A DNA stretch of 64,000 bases from Gammaproteobacteria bacterium (GTDB lineage Bacteria > Pseudomonadota > Gammaproteobacteria > Steroidobacterales > Steroidobacteraceae), in the NCBI GenBank assembly GCA_003137095.1, contig PLET01000063.1, positions 1 to 64,000 on the forward strand. Reading direction: 5' to 3'. Within the stretch, counting starts at the first letter, position 1. Each line of letters opens with the position of its first letter. The notes under the pieces are model-generated. The model was not told where the DNA came from. It did not search any database and worked only from the letters and a program-made list of their open reading frames with translations. Positions 1-9,314 of this stretch are shown in pieces. Both the position numbers and the translations under genes were made by a program.

Positions 1-492
<492 letters not shown>

Positions 493-593
493 GCTTGCCC
501 TTTGGCGGTCCGATCGACAACATCGAAGATCCAATGCGGTACCGCGACCACGGCCAATGCGAGGTTCTGCGGCAACTGCGGGGCTGCGCTGAG

Positions 594-998
594 TTGATCG
601 GACGCCTGCCCGCGCCTCGAGCCGGCCTCGCGGCGCTGGCGCTGGGCGCCGCCGGCGAAGCATTCGGGCGCGCCGGCGGCGGTGGCCACAGCGGCTCGGG
701 CTCGAGTTCGGGCGGCGGCGGACTTCACTTCGGCGGCGGCAGTGGTGGCAGCGCCGTCAGCGGCTTCATTGCGTTCCTGATCATCGCGATCATTCTCTGG
801 ACGCTGTACAAACGCTTCGGCGTGGGCGGGGGCACCCGCGCAGCTGATCATTGCCGGAACTGTGCGCTGCTCCACACTATTTGCGGGCGCAGGGCGGGTA
901 TGCGGCGCCGGTCATCGAGTCCCGCTGTGCAACAGCGCACAGACGGCCGCGGCCGGGATGGCGAGAATATGTTCATGGTCATATTCCATCTCAGCTGA
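594..998 (+). pseudogene. Possible truncated Tim44-like/Gly-rich membrane protein remnant (TTG start)
   Basis: LIGRLPAPRAGLAALALGAAGEAFGRAGGGGHSGSGSSSGGGG...SGFIAFLIIAIILWTLYKRFGVGGG resembles the N-terminus of Tim44-like proteins; the downstream sequence loses domain character. Confidence 0.35.
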
Positions 999-1013
999 GT
1001 TCAAGGCGGCGAC

Positions 1014-1766
1014 ATGATTCGGGAAAGCGCATCGGACAAGCGCAAAACGCGGCAAATGACGGGTCGCGGCGGGCGGGAGACGGCGATCGGCGCGTCCGCG
1101 GCCGAATGCGAGGAGCTGCTGCTCAAGCTCGCGCACGAGGTCAGCCGGCGGCATCAACTCGAAGGCGAGATCCGGGCGATGCGCACGGAGCTGGCCTGGG
1201 CGCGCGCCGAACTCGCCGGCACTCAGGCCGGGGAGAAGCGTGCGCGCCACCAGGCGCTGCACGATTGCCTGACCATGCTGCCGAATCGCAGCTTTTTCTG
1301 CGAACGCCTCGAGCATGAGCTCGCCTACACGCGCTCTTGCCGCCAGTCGCTCGCCCTCCTGTATCTCGACCTCGACGGATTCAAGAGCCTGAACGATGCG
1401 CATGGCCACGACACCGGCGACAAGCTGCTGCAGATCGTCGCGGCGCGCCTGACGCGCGCCGTGCGCGGTGACGACATGGTGAGCCGGCTGGGCGGCGACG
1501 AATTCGCCTGCCTGCTCGCCGGCATGCCGAGTCAGGCGGACCTGTACCGCCTGGCGAGCAAATTGTTCAACGTGGTGTCGGCGCCCCTGACCGTGGGCAA
1601 TCTGGAATTGTCCGTGTCTCCCAGCATCGGCATCGCGATCTCGCCGAACGACGGCGATTCCGCGGATGAATTGCTGAAGAATGCCGACGCCGCGATGTAC
1701 AGCGCCAAACGCCGGAAAACCCGCTATGCCTTCGCCGATTCGCGCGCGACGGCCGGGGCAAGCTAG
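1014..1766 (+). CDS. GGDEF domain protein (putative diguanylate cyclase)
   Basis: DCLTMLPNRSFFCERL...LYLDLDGFKSLNDAHGHDTGDKLL...SRLGGDEFACLL; intact GGDEF motif. Confidence 0.93.
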   Translation: MIRESASDKRKTRQMTGRGGRETAIGASAAECEELLLKLAHEVSRRHQLEGEIRAMRTELAWARAELAGTQAGEKRARHQALHDCLTMLPNRSFFCERLEHELAYTRSCRQSLALLYLDLDGFKSLNDAHGHDTGDKLLQIVAARLTRAVRGDDMVSRLGGDEFACLLAGMPSQADLYRLASKLFNVVSAPLTVGNLELSVSPSIGIAISPNDGDSADELLKNADAAMYSAKRRKTRYAFADSRATAGAS

Positions 1767-2206
1767 ACGGGAAGCTCGCCGGCGTCCAAGCCGATTGCGC
1801 CGTCGAGGCCGTTTGCGCCGTTGCCGAGACGAATCTCGCCGGCCCCAGCCGAACCATTGCCGGCATGGGCGCTGAGCCCATGCATGTCGAGATGGCGCGC
1901 GTTGCCATTCATGTGCGGGACCCCGTCCTCATGTTCCGCCGCGCAGGCCTCGCGTGCGGACTTGCGCAACAGAATCGTCCTGCGCGTGGCCGCGGGCTCG
2001 AGAAATGTCCATAAGTCGCTGTTGATGTCGTCGAGCATGTCCACGATAGCCCGGCACACCTCCGCCGGCTCGATGTCTTCGTCCTTTGATTCGATCGCTA
2101 TGCGCAGGCATTGGCAAATCTGCGATACCTGGTTGAAGCGTGTGTGCAGGCTCGGCAGATCGATTTTACTCCCGTCCCGGGGGCGTCTGGCCCTTAGAGT
2201 GGTCAT
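1763..2206 (-). CDS. Hypothetical protein
   Basis: ORF starting MTTLRARRPRDGSKIDLPSLHTRFNQ with a strong Shine-Dalgarno (AAAGGAGGTGCCAGCGAATG). Confidence 0.6.
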   Translation of the reverse strand: MTTLRARRPRDGSKIDLPSLHTRFNQVSQICQCLRIAIESKDEDIEPAEVCRAIVDMLDDINSDLWTFLEPAATRRTILLRKSAREACAAEHEDGVPHMNGNARHLDMHGLSAHAGNGSAGAGEIRLGNGANGLDGAIGLDAGELPV

Positions 2207-2363
2207 TCGCTGGCACCTCCTTTGCAAGGCGTGTTTACTCCGTACGGCACCTCCTGTCTGTACGCGACCGTACACAAGGGCGGCAGCGAGACGCGAACCG
2301 ATTGAAGCGCGCGCGATAACGGGTAAAGTGCGGGGCACATCCACCCACAACCGAGAGTAAGCC

Positions 2364-3293
2364 ATGCAAGCGGTCCGTCTTTACCGGTACGGAGGCCCCG
2401 AAGTCCTCGTGTTCGAAGAACATGTGCCGGATCCGCCGATGAACGGCGACGCGGTCATGATCGAAACCGTGGCGGCGAGCGTCAATCCCATCGACTGGAA
2501 GGTGCGTTCGGGCGCACGCCAAAAGGACTTCCCGCTGCTGCTGCCCGCCATATTGGGCCGGGACGTCAGCGGCGTCGTCAGTGCCGTTGGCGGGAACGTC
2601 CGGCATGTGAAGCCCGGCGACCGGGTCCTGGCGATGGGCGATGCCACCTACGCCGAGAAGGTGGTGATCGGCGGGTCGCTGGTCACGCACGCCCCGGACG
2701 GGCTCGATCTCGCCGATGCGGCGGCAATTCCGCTGATCTCGCTCACCGGAGATCAGCTCGTACGCCACGCCACCGCGGTGACGAAGGGGCAAACCCTGGT
2801 GGTGTCGGGCGCAATTGGCAGCGTCGGGCGGGCCGCCGTGCATACCGCGCTCAAGTTGGGTGTTCGGGTGATCGCGGCGGTGCGGGCAAGACAGGTCGAC
2901 GCGGCGCGGCAGCTGAATGTGCCGGAGGTGCTCGCCATCGACGACGATGCGGCCATTGCCGGGCTGCCGCCTCTGGACGCGGTGGCAGACACCGTCGGCG
3001 GCGAAGCCGCGGTGAAGCTCCTGGCGAAGGTGAAGCCCGGCGGCAGCTTCGGCTTTGCGTCCGTGCTGCCGGCCGGCGCTGCGGATGCTCATCCTTCCGT
3101 CAAGGTCACCCGGGTGTTTGCGCGGCCCGATCCCTCCAAGGTACGGGAATTCGCCGATGACGTGCGCGACGGCAAGTTCGCCCTGCCCATCGGTCACCGT
3201 CTGCCGCTGCGCGACGCCGCTCACGCCCACGTGCTTGGCGAGCGCGGCGGCGTCGGCAAGATCATCCTGCTGGTGCGACCCGCTGGCGGTTGA
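2364..3293 (+). CDS. Zinc-independent alcohol dehydrogenase / NADPH:quinone reductase family (MDR)
   Basis: MQAVRLYRYGGPEVLVFEEHVPDPP...VNPIDWKVRSG...LGRDVSGVVSAVG...GAIGSVGRAAVHTALKLG. Confidence 0.92.
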   Translation: MQAVRLYRYGGPEVLVFEEHVPDPPMNGDAVMIETVAASVNPIDWKVRSGARQKDFPLLLPAILGRDVSGVVSAVGGNVRHVKPGDRVLAMGDATYAEKVVIGGSLVTHAPDGLDLADAAAIPLISLTGDQLVRHATAVTKGQTLVVSGAIGSVGRAAVHTALKLGVRVIAAVRARQVDAARQLNVPEVLAIDDDAAIAGLPPLDAVADTVGGEAAVKLLAKVKPGGSFGFASVLPAGAADAHPSVKVTRVFARPDPSKVREFADDVRDGKFALPIGHRLPLRDAAHAHVLGERGGVGKIILLVRPAGG

Positions 3294-4869
3294 CGCGCAC
3301 CACCACCGTTCCGGCGATCTTGTCGTGCCATGCCTGGTGCGCAGGGTCGAAGGCTATCCAGAAAAATCCGAGGCCGACCACCGCCAGAGACAGAAAACAA
3401 CCCAGCGCACGCACGATCGCGGTTTCCCAGTCGATCGGTCTGCCGTCGAGCCGTACCACTTGTAGACCGAAGACGATCCCGCCGACTGTGGCGCCGCGCG
3501 CTTTCCACATGATGGCCCCGTAGGCCGCCAGTACGATCAGATGAAGATGACCGAATCCATGCAGAAGATGGGTCGCAAATCCGATCAGCAGCACATCGAG
3601 CAGCAGCGCACCCATGCGCATCCAAAAGCCGGCATGCGGCAAGGACGCGCTCACCGCGGCGGCGGCGTGCGAAGCGGCGGCCTGAGAACCCGCGGTCTGG
3701 GAACCGGCGGTCTGCGAACCCGCCGTCTGCGAAGCGGCGGCCGGCGATTCACCGGCCGGCGGCGTCTGCGGCGCGGTGGTGCCGGAGCCGGCATCCGCGG
3801 GCGCAGCGGTTGCCGGTGCCGCGGTGCCTGAATCCGCCGCCGCGTCCGGCGGGGCGGCGGGCTGAATCACGGCTTCGCGCGCTTGCACCGCCAACAGCAG
3901 GGTATAGGCGATTGCGCCCAGTCCGAGAATGCCGAGCAGCTTGTACACCACAAATCCGAGCACCGGCACTACGTACAGCAGCAGCACGAGCACGCCGCCG
4001 ATGAGTACGGCCGTCGCGGGTTGATTCACCGCACCCGTGGCCCGCGTGCCGATGATGCGTCGTCCGATCACTGCCAGCATCACCGCCTTGCCGAACAGCC
4101 CGGCGCAAAACAGGCCCAGCACCACGAAGGGCACGGCGGGGATGCCGACGACCGTCACGCACAAGAGCACCACGAGCACCGGAGTCAGCAGCATGGTGAT
4201 GAGGGCCGCCAGCACGGTGCGGCCGGGCTGCGCCTCGACCGTTCGCACGCATTGGGTGAGGCCGTCGCGAAACCCCAGGGCCAGACATACGTACAGCAAC
4301 AGGAAGGCCAAGGCCAGACCCCAGGCCCAGTCCAAACCGGCAACCAGCGCGAGCGGCCGCCCGTACAGCAAGCAGTGCTGGACCCAGGTGCGCAGCCACA
4401 TCATGCCGCCGAATTTGCCGCCAAGGACATTCTGCACACTGCCATGAACGATGGCCGCAGGATCGCGCACCACCTCGCCACCGATCGACACCACGTCGCC
4501 GCCAATTTCCGCATGCGGTCCGAGCTCGACGTTGCCGACCACTGCAACGGCCGAGCCGCCGATCCTGCCGTCGACGTAGGTGTTTCCGAGAACCGCGACG
4601 GCGCTGCCGCTGACGGTTCCTGCGGCATGCGTGTCGCCGAGGATCGACACGACGCTCCGGGTATCGCCCTCGCTGCTCGATGAGCCGGCGATCGAGACCA
4701 CCGAATCGGCGCTCTCACCCGCATGCAGGACCGAGTCATGGCCGATGCCCACCAGAGCGTGGCCATGGTTCTCGCGCGAATCCGGTGCCGCAGCCTCGGC
4801 GGGAACCCAGAGCGCGGCGCAAAACAGCAGAGAAACCAGCCATAGGAATCGAAAAGCGCGCATGTTCAT
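3262..4869 (-). CDS. RDD family membrane protein with N-terminal polymer-forming/bactofilin-like repeats
   Basis: N-term HAGESADSVVSIAGSSSSEGDTRSVVSILGDTHAAGTVSGSAVAVLGNTYVDGRIGGSAVAVVGNVELG; C-term GFWMRMGALLLDVLLIGFATHLL...RDD-like. Confidence 0.85.
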   Translation of the reverse strand: MNMRAFRFLWLVSLLFCAALWVPAEAAAPDSRENHGHALVGIGHDSVLHAGESADSVVSIAGSSSSEGDTRSVVSILGDTHAAGTVSGSAVAVLGNTYVDGRIGGSAVAVVGNVELGPHAEIGGDVVSIGGEVVRDPAAIVHGSVQNVLGGKFGGMMWLRTWVQHCLLYGRPLALVAGLDWAWGLALAFLLLYVCLALGFRDGLTQCVRTVEAQPGRTVLAALITMLLTPVLVVLLCVTVVGIPAVPFVVLGLFCAGLFGKAVMLAVIGRRIIGTRATGAVNQPATAVLIGGVLVLLLYVVPVLGFVVYKLLGILGLGAIAYTLLLAVQAREAVIQPAAPPDAAADSGTAAPATAAPADAGSGTTAPQTPPAGESPAAASQTAGSQTAGSQTAGSQAAASHAAAAVSASLPHAGFWMRMGALLLDVLLIGFATHLLHGFGHLHLIVLAAYGAIMWKARGATVGGIVFGLQVVRLDGRPIDWETAIVRALGCFLSLAVVGLGFFWIAFDPAHQAWHDKIAGTVVVRVNRQRVAPAG

Positions 4870-5354
4870 TGATCACCTGACGTTATCGTTAACCGGTCAT
4901 TCACTGGGCGTAAATAGAGAAAGCGATAGGCGGCAGCGCCCAAGCCGAACAGGCACACATACAGCGACGCGGCCACGGCCAGCAGGGTGTCGAGCCACGC
5001 CGCCGGAAGGGCGTTCGCAAGCGACACCGCGAGATCACCGGCGGCGGCACCGAGCTGCGTCAGATGCCGCACCCAGAAATTTGCCAGCACATCGGATTCG
5101 ATCAGGGTGCGGATCGACACCTCCATCCAGGAGCCGCTCAGCAAGGCCACCGCCGCGAGGATGCCGCAGGTCGCGACGAAGCCCGCGCGGGCGGACATCG
5201 GCCAGTGCCGGAAGCTGCGGCGTGGCCAGGTCTGTGCGGCGCGCCGCGCCAATTCGGCGTGCACCCGGGATTCGAGATCGTGGGGCGCAGGCCGCGCGGG
5301 CAGGCCGCGCAAGGTGGCGTGCAGCAGGCGCTCGAGCCGATCGTCGTCATTCAT
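4866..5354 (-). CDS. Membrane protein, probable anti-sigma-factor-like partner of the adjacent ECF sigma factor
   Basis: MNDDDRLERLLHATLRGLPARPAPHDLESRVHAELARRAAQ...; 4-nt overlaps with both neighbours; TM segments; no HxxxCxxC zinc finger seen. Confidence 0.65.
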   Translation of the reverse strand: MNDDDRLERLLHATLRGLPARPAPHDLESRVHAELARRAAQTWPRRSFRHWPMSARAGFVATCGILAAVALLSGSWMEVSIRTLIESDVLANFWVRHLTQLGAAAGDLAVSLANALPAAWLDTLLAVAASLYVCLFGLGAAAYRFLYLRPVNDRLTITSGDQ

Positions 5355-5935
5355 GGGACCATGCCCGCAGACTGCAGCATCGGCAGCAAAGCGAGCCGCG
5401 CGCGACGTATGTCGATCTTCACCTTGGCGAGCGTGACGTGCAGCCGTTCGGAAATCTCCTGATAGGACAGATCCTCGAAGTGATACAGAACCAGCGGAAC
5501 CCGTTGGTGCTCCGGCAGCCGCTGCAGCGCCGCGTCGACCACCGCGCGCCGCTGTTCCGAACCCAGATTCTCCAGCAGCGTGTCCGGCACGGGCACATCG
5601 GGTTCCGGCCCCGATTCCCCGGCGTCGTCGGCGCGCATCTCGGAGAACAGCCGCCAGCGCTTGCGGTAGCGGCTGAGGTGATTGAGCGCCAGATTGGTGG
5701 CCACGGTCTTCAGCCAGCCCGGGGCCGAGGGCTGAAGGCGCAATTGCGGAAAAATCCCGTAAGCCTTGATGAAGACCTCCTGCGCGATGTCCTGCGCCTG
5801 GGCGTCGCTGCCCGTCAGGCGGGCCGCCGTCGAGAAAACCATGTCTTGATGGGCACGCATGAACTCCGTGAACTCCGCTGATTGGTCCGACCCGGTGGAC
5901 GTTGTCTGCACTGGCGTGTGTCCGTTTAGACCCAA
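5351..5935 (-). CDS. ECF-type RNA polymerase sigma-70 factor
   Basis: FMRAHQDMVFSTAARLTGSDAQAQDIAQEVFIKAY...RLPEHQRVPLVLYHFEDLSYQEISERLHVTLAKVKIDIRRAR (sigma2/sigma4). Confidence 0.93.
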   Translation of the reverse strand: MGLNGHTPVQTTSTGSDQSAEFTEFMRAHQDMVFSTAARLTGSDAQAQDIAQEVFIKAYGIFPQLRLQPSAPGWLKTVATNLALNHLSRYRKRWRLFSEMRADDAGESGPEPDVPVPDTLLENLGSEQRRAVVDAALQRLPEHQRVPLVLYHFEDLSYQEISERLHVTLAKVKIDIRRARLALLPMLQSAGMVP

Positions 5936-5975
5936 AACACCGCGGGGAGGAAAAAGTTACAGCAAAGTGCGGTGC

Positions 5976-6000
5976 CAGGGCCGGCGCCGCGCCGGCCCTG
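5976..6000 (-). terminator. GC-rich hairpin, likely terminator of the 6025..6441 gene
   Basis: CAGGGCCGGCG-CCG-CGCCGGCCCTG perfect 11-bp stem; T-containing tract downstream on the minus strand. Confidence 0.5.
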
Positions 6001-6024
6001 CGGCTGACCACAGCCTGCGGGTGT

Positions 6025-6441
6025 TTATGAGGGACTCTGGGAAGGCCGGTCGCGGCCGAAGGCCTGCCGTTCGAAATGATTGTCCCAGTAGGCGCGGCGG
6101 CCGCACAGCACCTGCCAAAGACTGGACAGCAGATACGCGGGCAGAAAGAGCGGACCCCAGCGCTCGTATTGGCCCACATGCACCAGTTCGTGCTCGCGGC
6201 TCTCGGCGAGCGATGCCGTGTTCACCGCCAGGATGACGTGCCCGAGGGTCATCGCCGAAAACCGGCAGGCCGGCGGCAGCCTGTCGACCCAGCGGCCGAG
6301 CCAGCCGCCGCTGAAGGCCAGCGCATGCGAAACGGCGCTCAGTCGCGCACCCAGCAGAAATGCGGCGAGGCCGGCAAGCAGGCCGACGGCCGTATTCGGG
6401 GCGGCCCATACATAGGCGCCGATCCGGGTGCAGCGATGCAT
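6025..6441 (-). CDS. Small membrane-associated protein with HExxH motif
   Basis: SREHELVHVGQYERWGPLFLPAYLLSSLWQVLCGRRAYWDNHFERQAF; HELVH with downstream NHFERQA. Confidence 0.65.
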   Translation of the reverse strand: MHRCTRIGAYVWAAPNTAVGLLAGLAAFLLGARLSAVSHALAFSGGWLGRWVDRLPPACRFSAMTLGHVILAVNTASLAESREHELVHVGQYERWGPLFLPAYLLSSLWQVLCGRRAYWDNHFERQAFGRDRPSQSPS

Positions 6442-6446
6442 GGCGT

Positions 6447-8324
6447 CTATGCGCCCGCCGGGCGGCGCTCAGACGCGCGCGACCGATGTTCGCGGACCGC
6501 GGCGATGAATTGCTCACCGTAGCGCGCCAGTTTCGCCTGACCCACGCCGGGCAGCGCCGCGAACTGGTTTAGGTCGAGCGGTCCGCGCTCGGCCATTTCA
6601 CGCAGCGTCGAATCGTGAAAAATGACGTAGGGCGGCAGGCCGGTCTCGTCCGCCAGCCGCTTGCGCAGCGCCCGCAGGCGTTCGAACAGGGCGTCTTCGG
6701 CGGCCGCGGGATGCTTGCCGGAGGCGCCGCGGGCGCGGACGCCCGTCACTGCGCGCGCAATGCCCAATGCGCGCGCGATGCTCACCGTGCGCTCGCCGCG
6801 CAACACCTCCCAGCTGTCGGCGTTGAGTGACAACACCGAATAGCCGTCCTGTGTCTGATCGATCAATCCCTGATGCAGCAGGGCGCGCGCGAGGTTGCGC
6901 CACTCCTCGATTCCCCGGTGCCTGCCGACACCGTGGACGCTCAGGGTTTCGTGGGCGTTGCCGAGCAGGCGCGCGGTGCGCGCGCCGCGCAGGATATCGA
7001 TGACGTACGCTGCACCGAAGCGCTGGCCGCGCTGCGCCAGGCGCGCGATGCACGACAGGAATTGCCGGGCCTCCACGCTCCAATCCTCCACGGCACGCGG
7101 CTCGCAGCAGTTGTCACATGCGCCGCAATTGCCGCTGAGCGTCTCGCCGAAGTAGCGCAATTGCACGGCACGGCGGCACTCGGTGGATTGCGCGAACTGC
7201 AGCACATGGCGCAGCTGCTGGCGGCCGATGCGCTGCTCGTCCTCGAGCGGCGCTCCGGTGTCCGGGTCGACCTTCTGCTGAATCAGGAATTCCGCGGTGC
7301 GGATGTCCGCGCCGCCGAAATACAAGATGCAGACGGCCGGATCGCCATCGCGGCCGGCGCGGCCGGATTCCTGGTAATAACCCTCGAGGGATCTCGGCAG
7401 ATCGTGGTGAACCACCCAGCGAACATCCGGTTTGTTGATGCCCATGCCGAAGGCGATGGTCGCCACGATCACCTGCAGATCGTCGCGAATGAAGGCTTCC
7501 TGGGTGTCGCGCCGAGTCCCGGCATCGAGTCCCGCATGATAGGGCGCGGCGCGGATGGCGTCGGCGTGCAGCCTGGCCGCCAATTCATCGACAGCGCGGC
7601 GTGACAGGCAATAGACGATGCCCGAACCGCCCCGCCGCGCCAACGCGAGCAGTTCCGGATAGGTGGACTCGCTCCTGGGCCGCACGCTATAAAAGAGATT
7701 CGGCCGGTTGAAGCTCGCCACATGCACGGCCGGTTCGCGCAGTGCCAGTTGCGCGATGATGTCGCTGCGCACCCGCGCCGTGGCGGTGGCGGTGAACGCC
7801 TGCATCGGAACGTCGGGATGACGGCGCCGCAGTTCGGCGAGGCGGCGGTACTCCGGGCGGAAGTCATGGCCCCACTCGGAAACGCAGTGCGCTTCGTCGA
7901 TGACGAAGGCATTGATGCCTGCGGTCGATGCCAGCCGCTTGAGGGGGTCGTCGAGAAAGTCCTGCAGCAGCAGCCGTTCCGGAGCGAGATAGACCAGCTT
8001 GTACAGGCCGCGCCCGAGGGCCGCCGTGCGCCGTTGCACCTCGGCCGGATCGAGGCTCGAGTTGATGAAGGTTGCAGCGATGCCGTTATCGCCGAGTTGG
8101 CGCACCTGATCCTGCATCAGGGCGATCAGCGGCGAGACGACCAGCGTCACGCCGGGCTGCAACAAGGCCGGCAGCTGAAAGCACAGGGACTTTCCGCCGC
8201 CGGTGGGCATGAGCGCGAGCACGTCACGGCGTGCAAGCGCGTCGCGCACAATGACTTCCTGGCCGGGTTTGAATCCGTCGAAGCCGAACAGGCGCTTGAG
8301 CTCCCCCTCGAGGTCCCCGGTCAT
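6447..8324 (-). CDS. recQ: ATP-dependent DNA helicase RecQ
   Basis: FGFDGFKPGQEVIVRDAL...LMPTGGGKSLCFQLPALL...DEAHCVSEWGHDFRPEYRRL...; RQC zinc cysteines and HRDC-like C-terminus. Confidence 0.96.
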   Translation of the reverse strand: MTGDLEGELKRLFGFDGFKPGQEVIVRDALARRDVLALMPTGGGKSLCFQLPALLQPGVTLVVSPLIALMQDQVRQLGDNGIAATFINSSLDPAEVQRRTAALGRGLYKLVYLAPERLLLQDFLDDPLKRLASTAGINAFVIDEAHCVSEWGHDFRPEYRRLAELRRRHPDVPMQAFTATATARVRSDIIAQLALREPAVHVASFNRPNLFYSVRPRSESTYPELLALARRGGSGIVYCLSRRAVDELAARLHADAIRAAPYHAGLDAGTRRDTQEAFIRDDLQVIVATIAFGMGINKPDVRWVVHHDLPRSLEGYYQESGRAGRDGDPAVCILYFGGADIRTAEFLIQQKVDPDTGAPLEDEQRIGRQQLRHVLQFAQSTECRRAVQLRYFGETLSGNCGACDNCCEPRAVEDWSVEARQFLSCIARLAQRGQRFGAAYVIDILRGARTARLLGNAHETLSVHGVGRHRGIEEWRNLARALLHQGLIDQTQDGYSVLSLNADSWEVLRGERTVSIARALGIARAVTGVRARGASGKHPAAAEDALFERLRALRKRLADETGLPPYVIFHDSTLREMAERGPLDLNQFAALPGVGQAKLARYGEQFIAAVREHRSRASERRPAGA

Positions 8325-8478
8325 CGGACAGTGGCTCCGCAGTCGTCATCCCCCATCGATCACCAGCGCCGGCATTGCGATTCTCAAACGTTCCGTCTAT
8401 CAGAGCGGGAGTTTGACACAAATTCGATCGCGAGATCGGGGTAGCCGGATTCGCGCGGTGCGCTCGATTAATGCGAGG

Positions 8479-9294
8479 ATGGCGCGCGTGAACAACAAGG
8501 TCGTCGCCGTTCTCGAAGCCCGGGCGGGTGCACACCTGGCCGAATTGGTCGCCCGCCGCGGCGCAATACCGCTGCGGGCGCCGGCCTTGGAGGAGGTGCC
8601 GGACGTGGACCTGCCCCACATTGCGGCGCTCATCGCGAGCTGGGCCGGCGATCCCATGCGCTTGGCGATCTTTCAAACCGGTGTGGGGACCCGGGCCCTG
8701 TTCCAGGCCACCGACACCCTGGGGTTGACCGGCCGGTTCCTGGAGTTGATGGCCGCCGGCAGCGTCGTGGTGCGCGGACCCAAACCCGTGGGCGAACTCA
8801 ATGCCCGGGGCGTGGCCATTGCGCGTCGGGCGCGCTCACCATTCACGACCGCGACGGTGCTCGAGGCGCTGCAGGGCATGGAACTTCGGGACGCAAGGGT
8901 GATGGTCCAGCGCTACGGCGCCGCCAATCGCGAGCTGCGAGCGGGGCTCGAGGCGCGCGGCGCCCGCGTCGATGAAATCGCCACCTATCGCTGGGCGCTG
9001 CCCAGGGATGTTAAGCCGCTGCGCGATCTGATCGGTGCCTTGGCAGAGGGGCGCGTGCACGCCGTGATGTTCACCAGCGCGGTGCAGATCCAGAACCTGT
9101 GCGCGGTCGCGCGGGAGCTTGGCGCGAATCAGCGTCTGATAGAAGGTTTGAACCGCTGCGTGATCGCCTCCGTGGGTCCGATCTGCTCGCGCGCGCTCGC
9201 CGAGTTCGGGATCACGCCGACCTTCGAGGCCAGTCCGCCGAAACTGGGACCTCTGGTGGCTGGTCTGGAAGCGGCGCTGCAAGCCGGCGGCTGA
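8479..9294 (+). CDS. hemD: Uroporphyrinogen-III synthase (HemD) family
   Basis: MARVNNKVVAVLEARAGAHLAELVARRGAIPLRAPALEEVP...AVMFTSAVQIQNLCAVA...VASVGPICSRALAEFGI. Confidence 0.85.
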   Translation: MARVNNKVVAVLEARAGAHLAELVARRGAIPLRAPALEEVPDVDLPHIAALIASWAGDPMRLAIFQTGVGTRALFQATDTLGLTGRFLELMAAGSVVVRGPKPVGELNARGVAIARRARSPFTTATVLEALQGMELRDARVMVQRYGAANRELRAGLEARGARVDEIATYRWALPRDVKPLRDLIGALAEGRVHAVMFTSAVQIQNLCAVARELGANQRLIEGLNRCVIASVGPICSRALAEFGITPTFEASPPKLGPLVAGLEAALQAGG

Positions 9295-9314
9295 TCCCTC
9301 GCGGCGCCGCTCCC

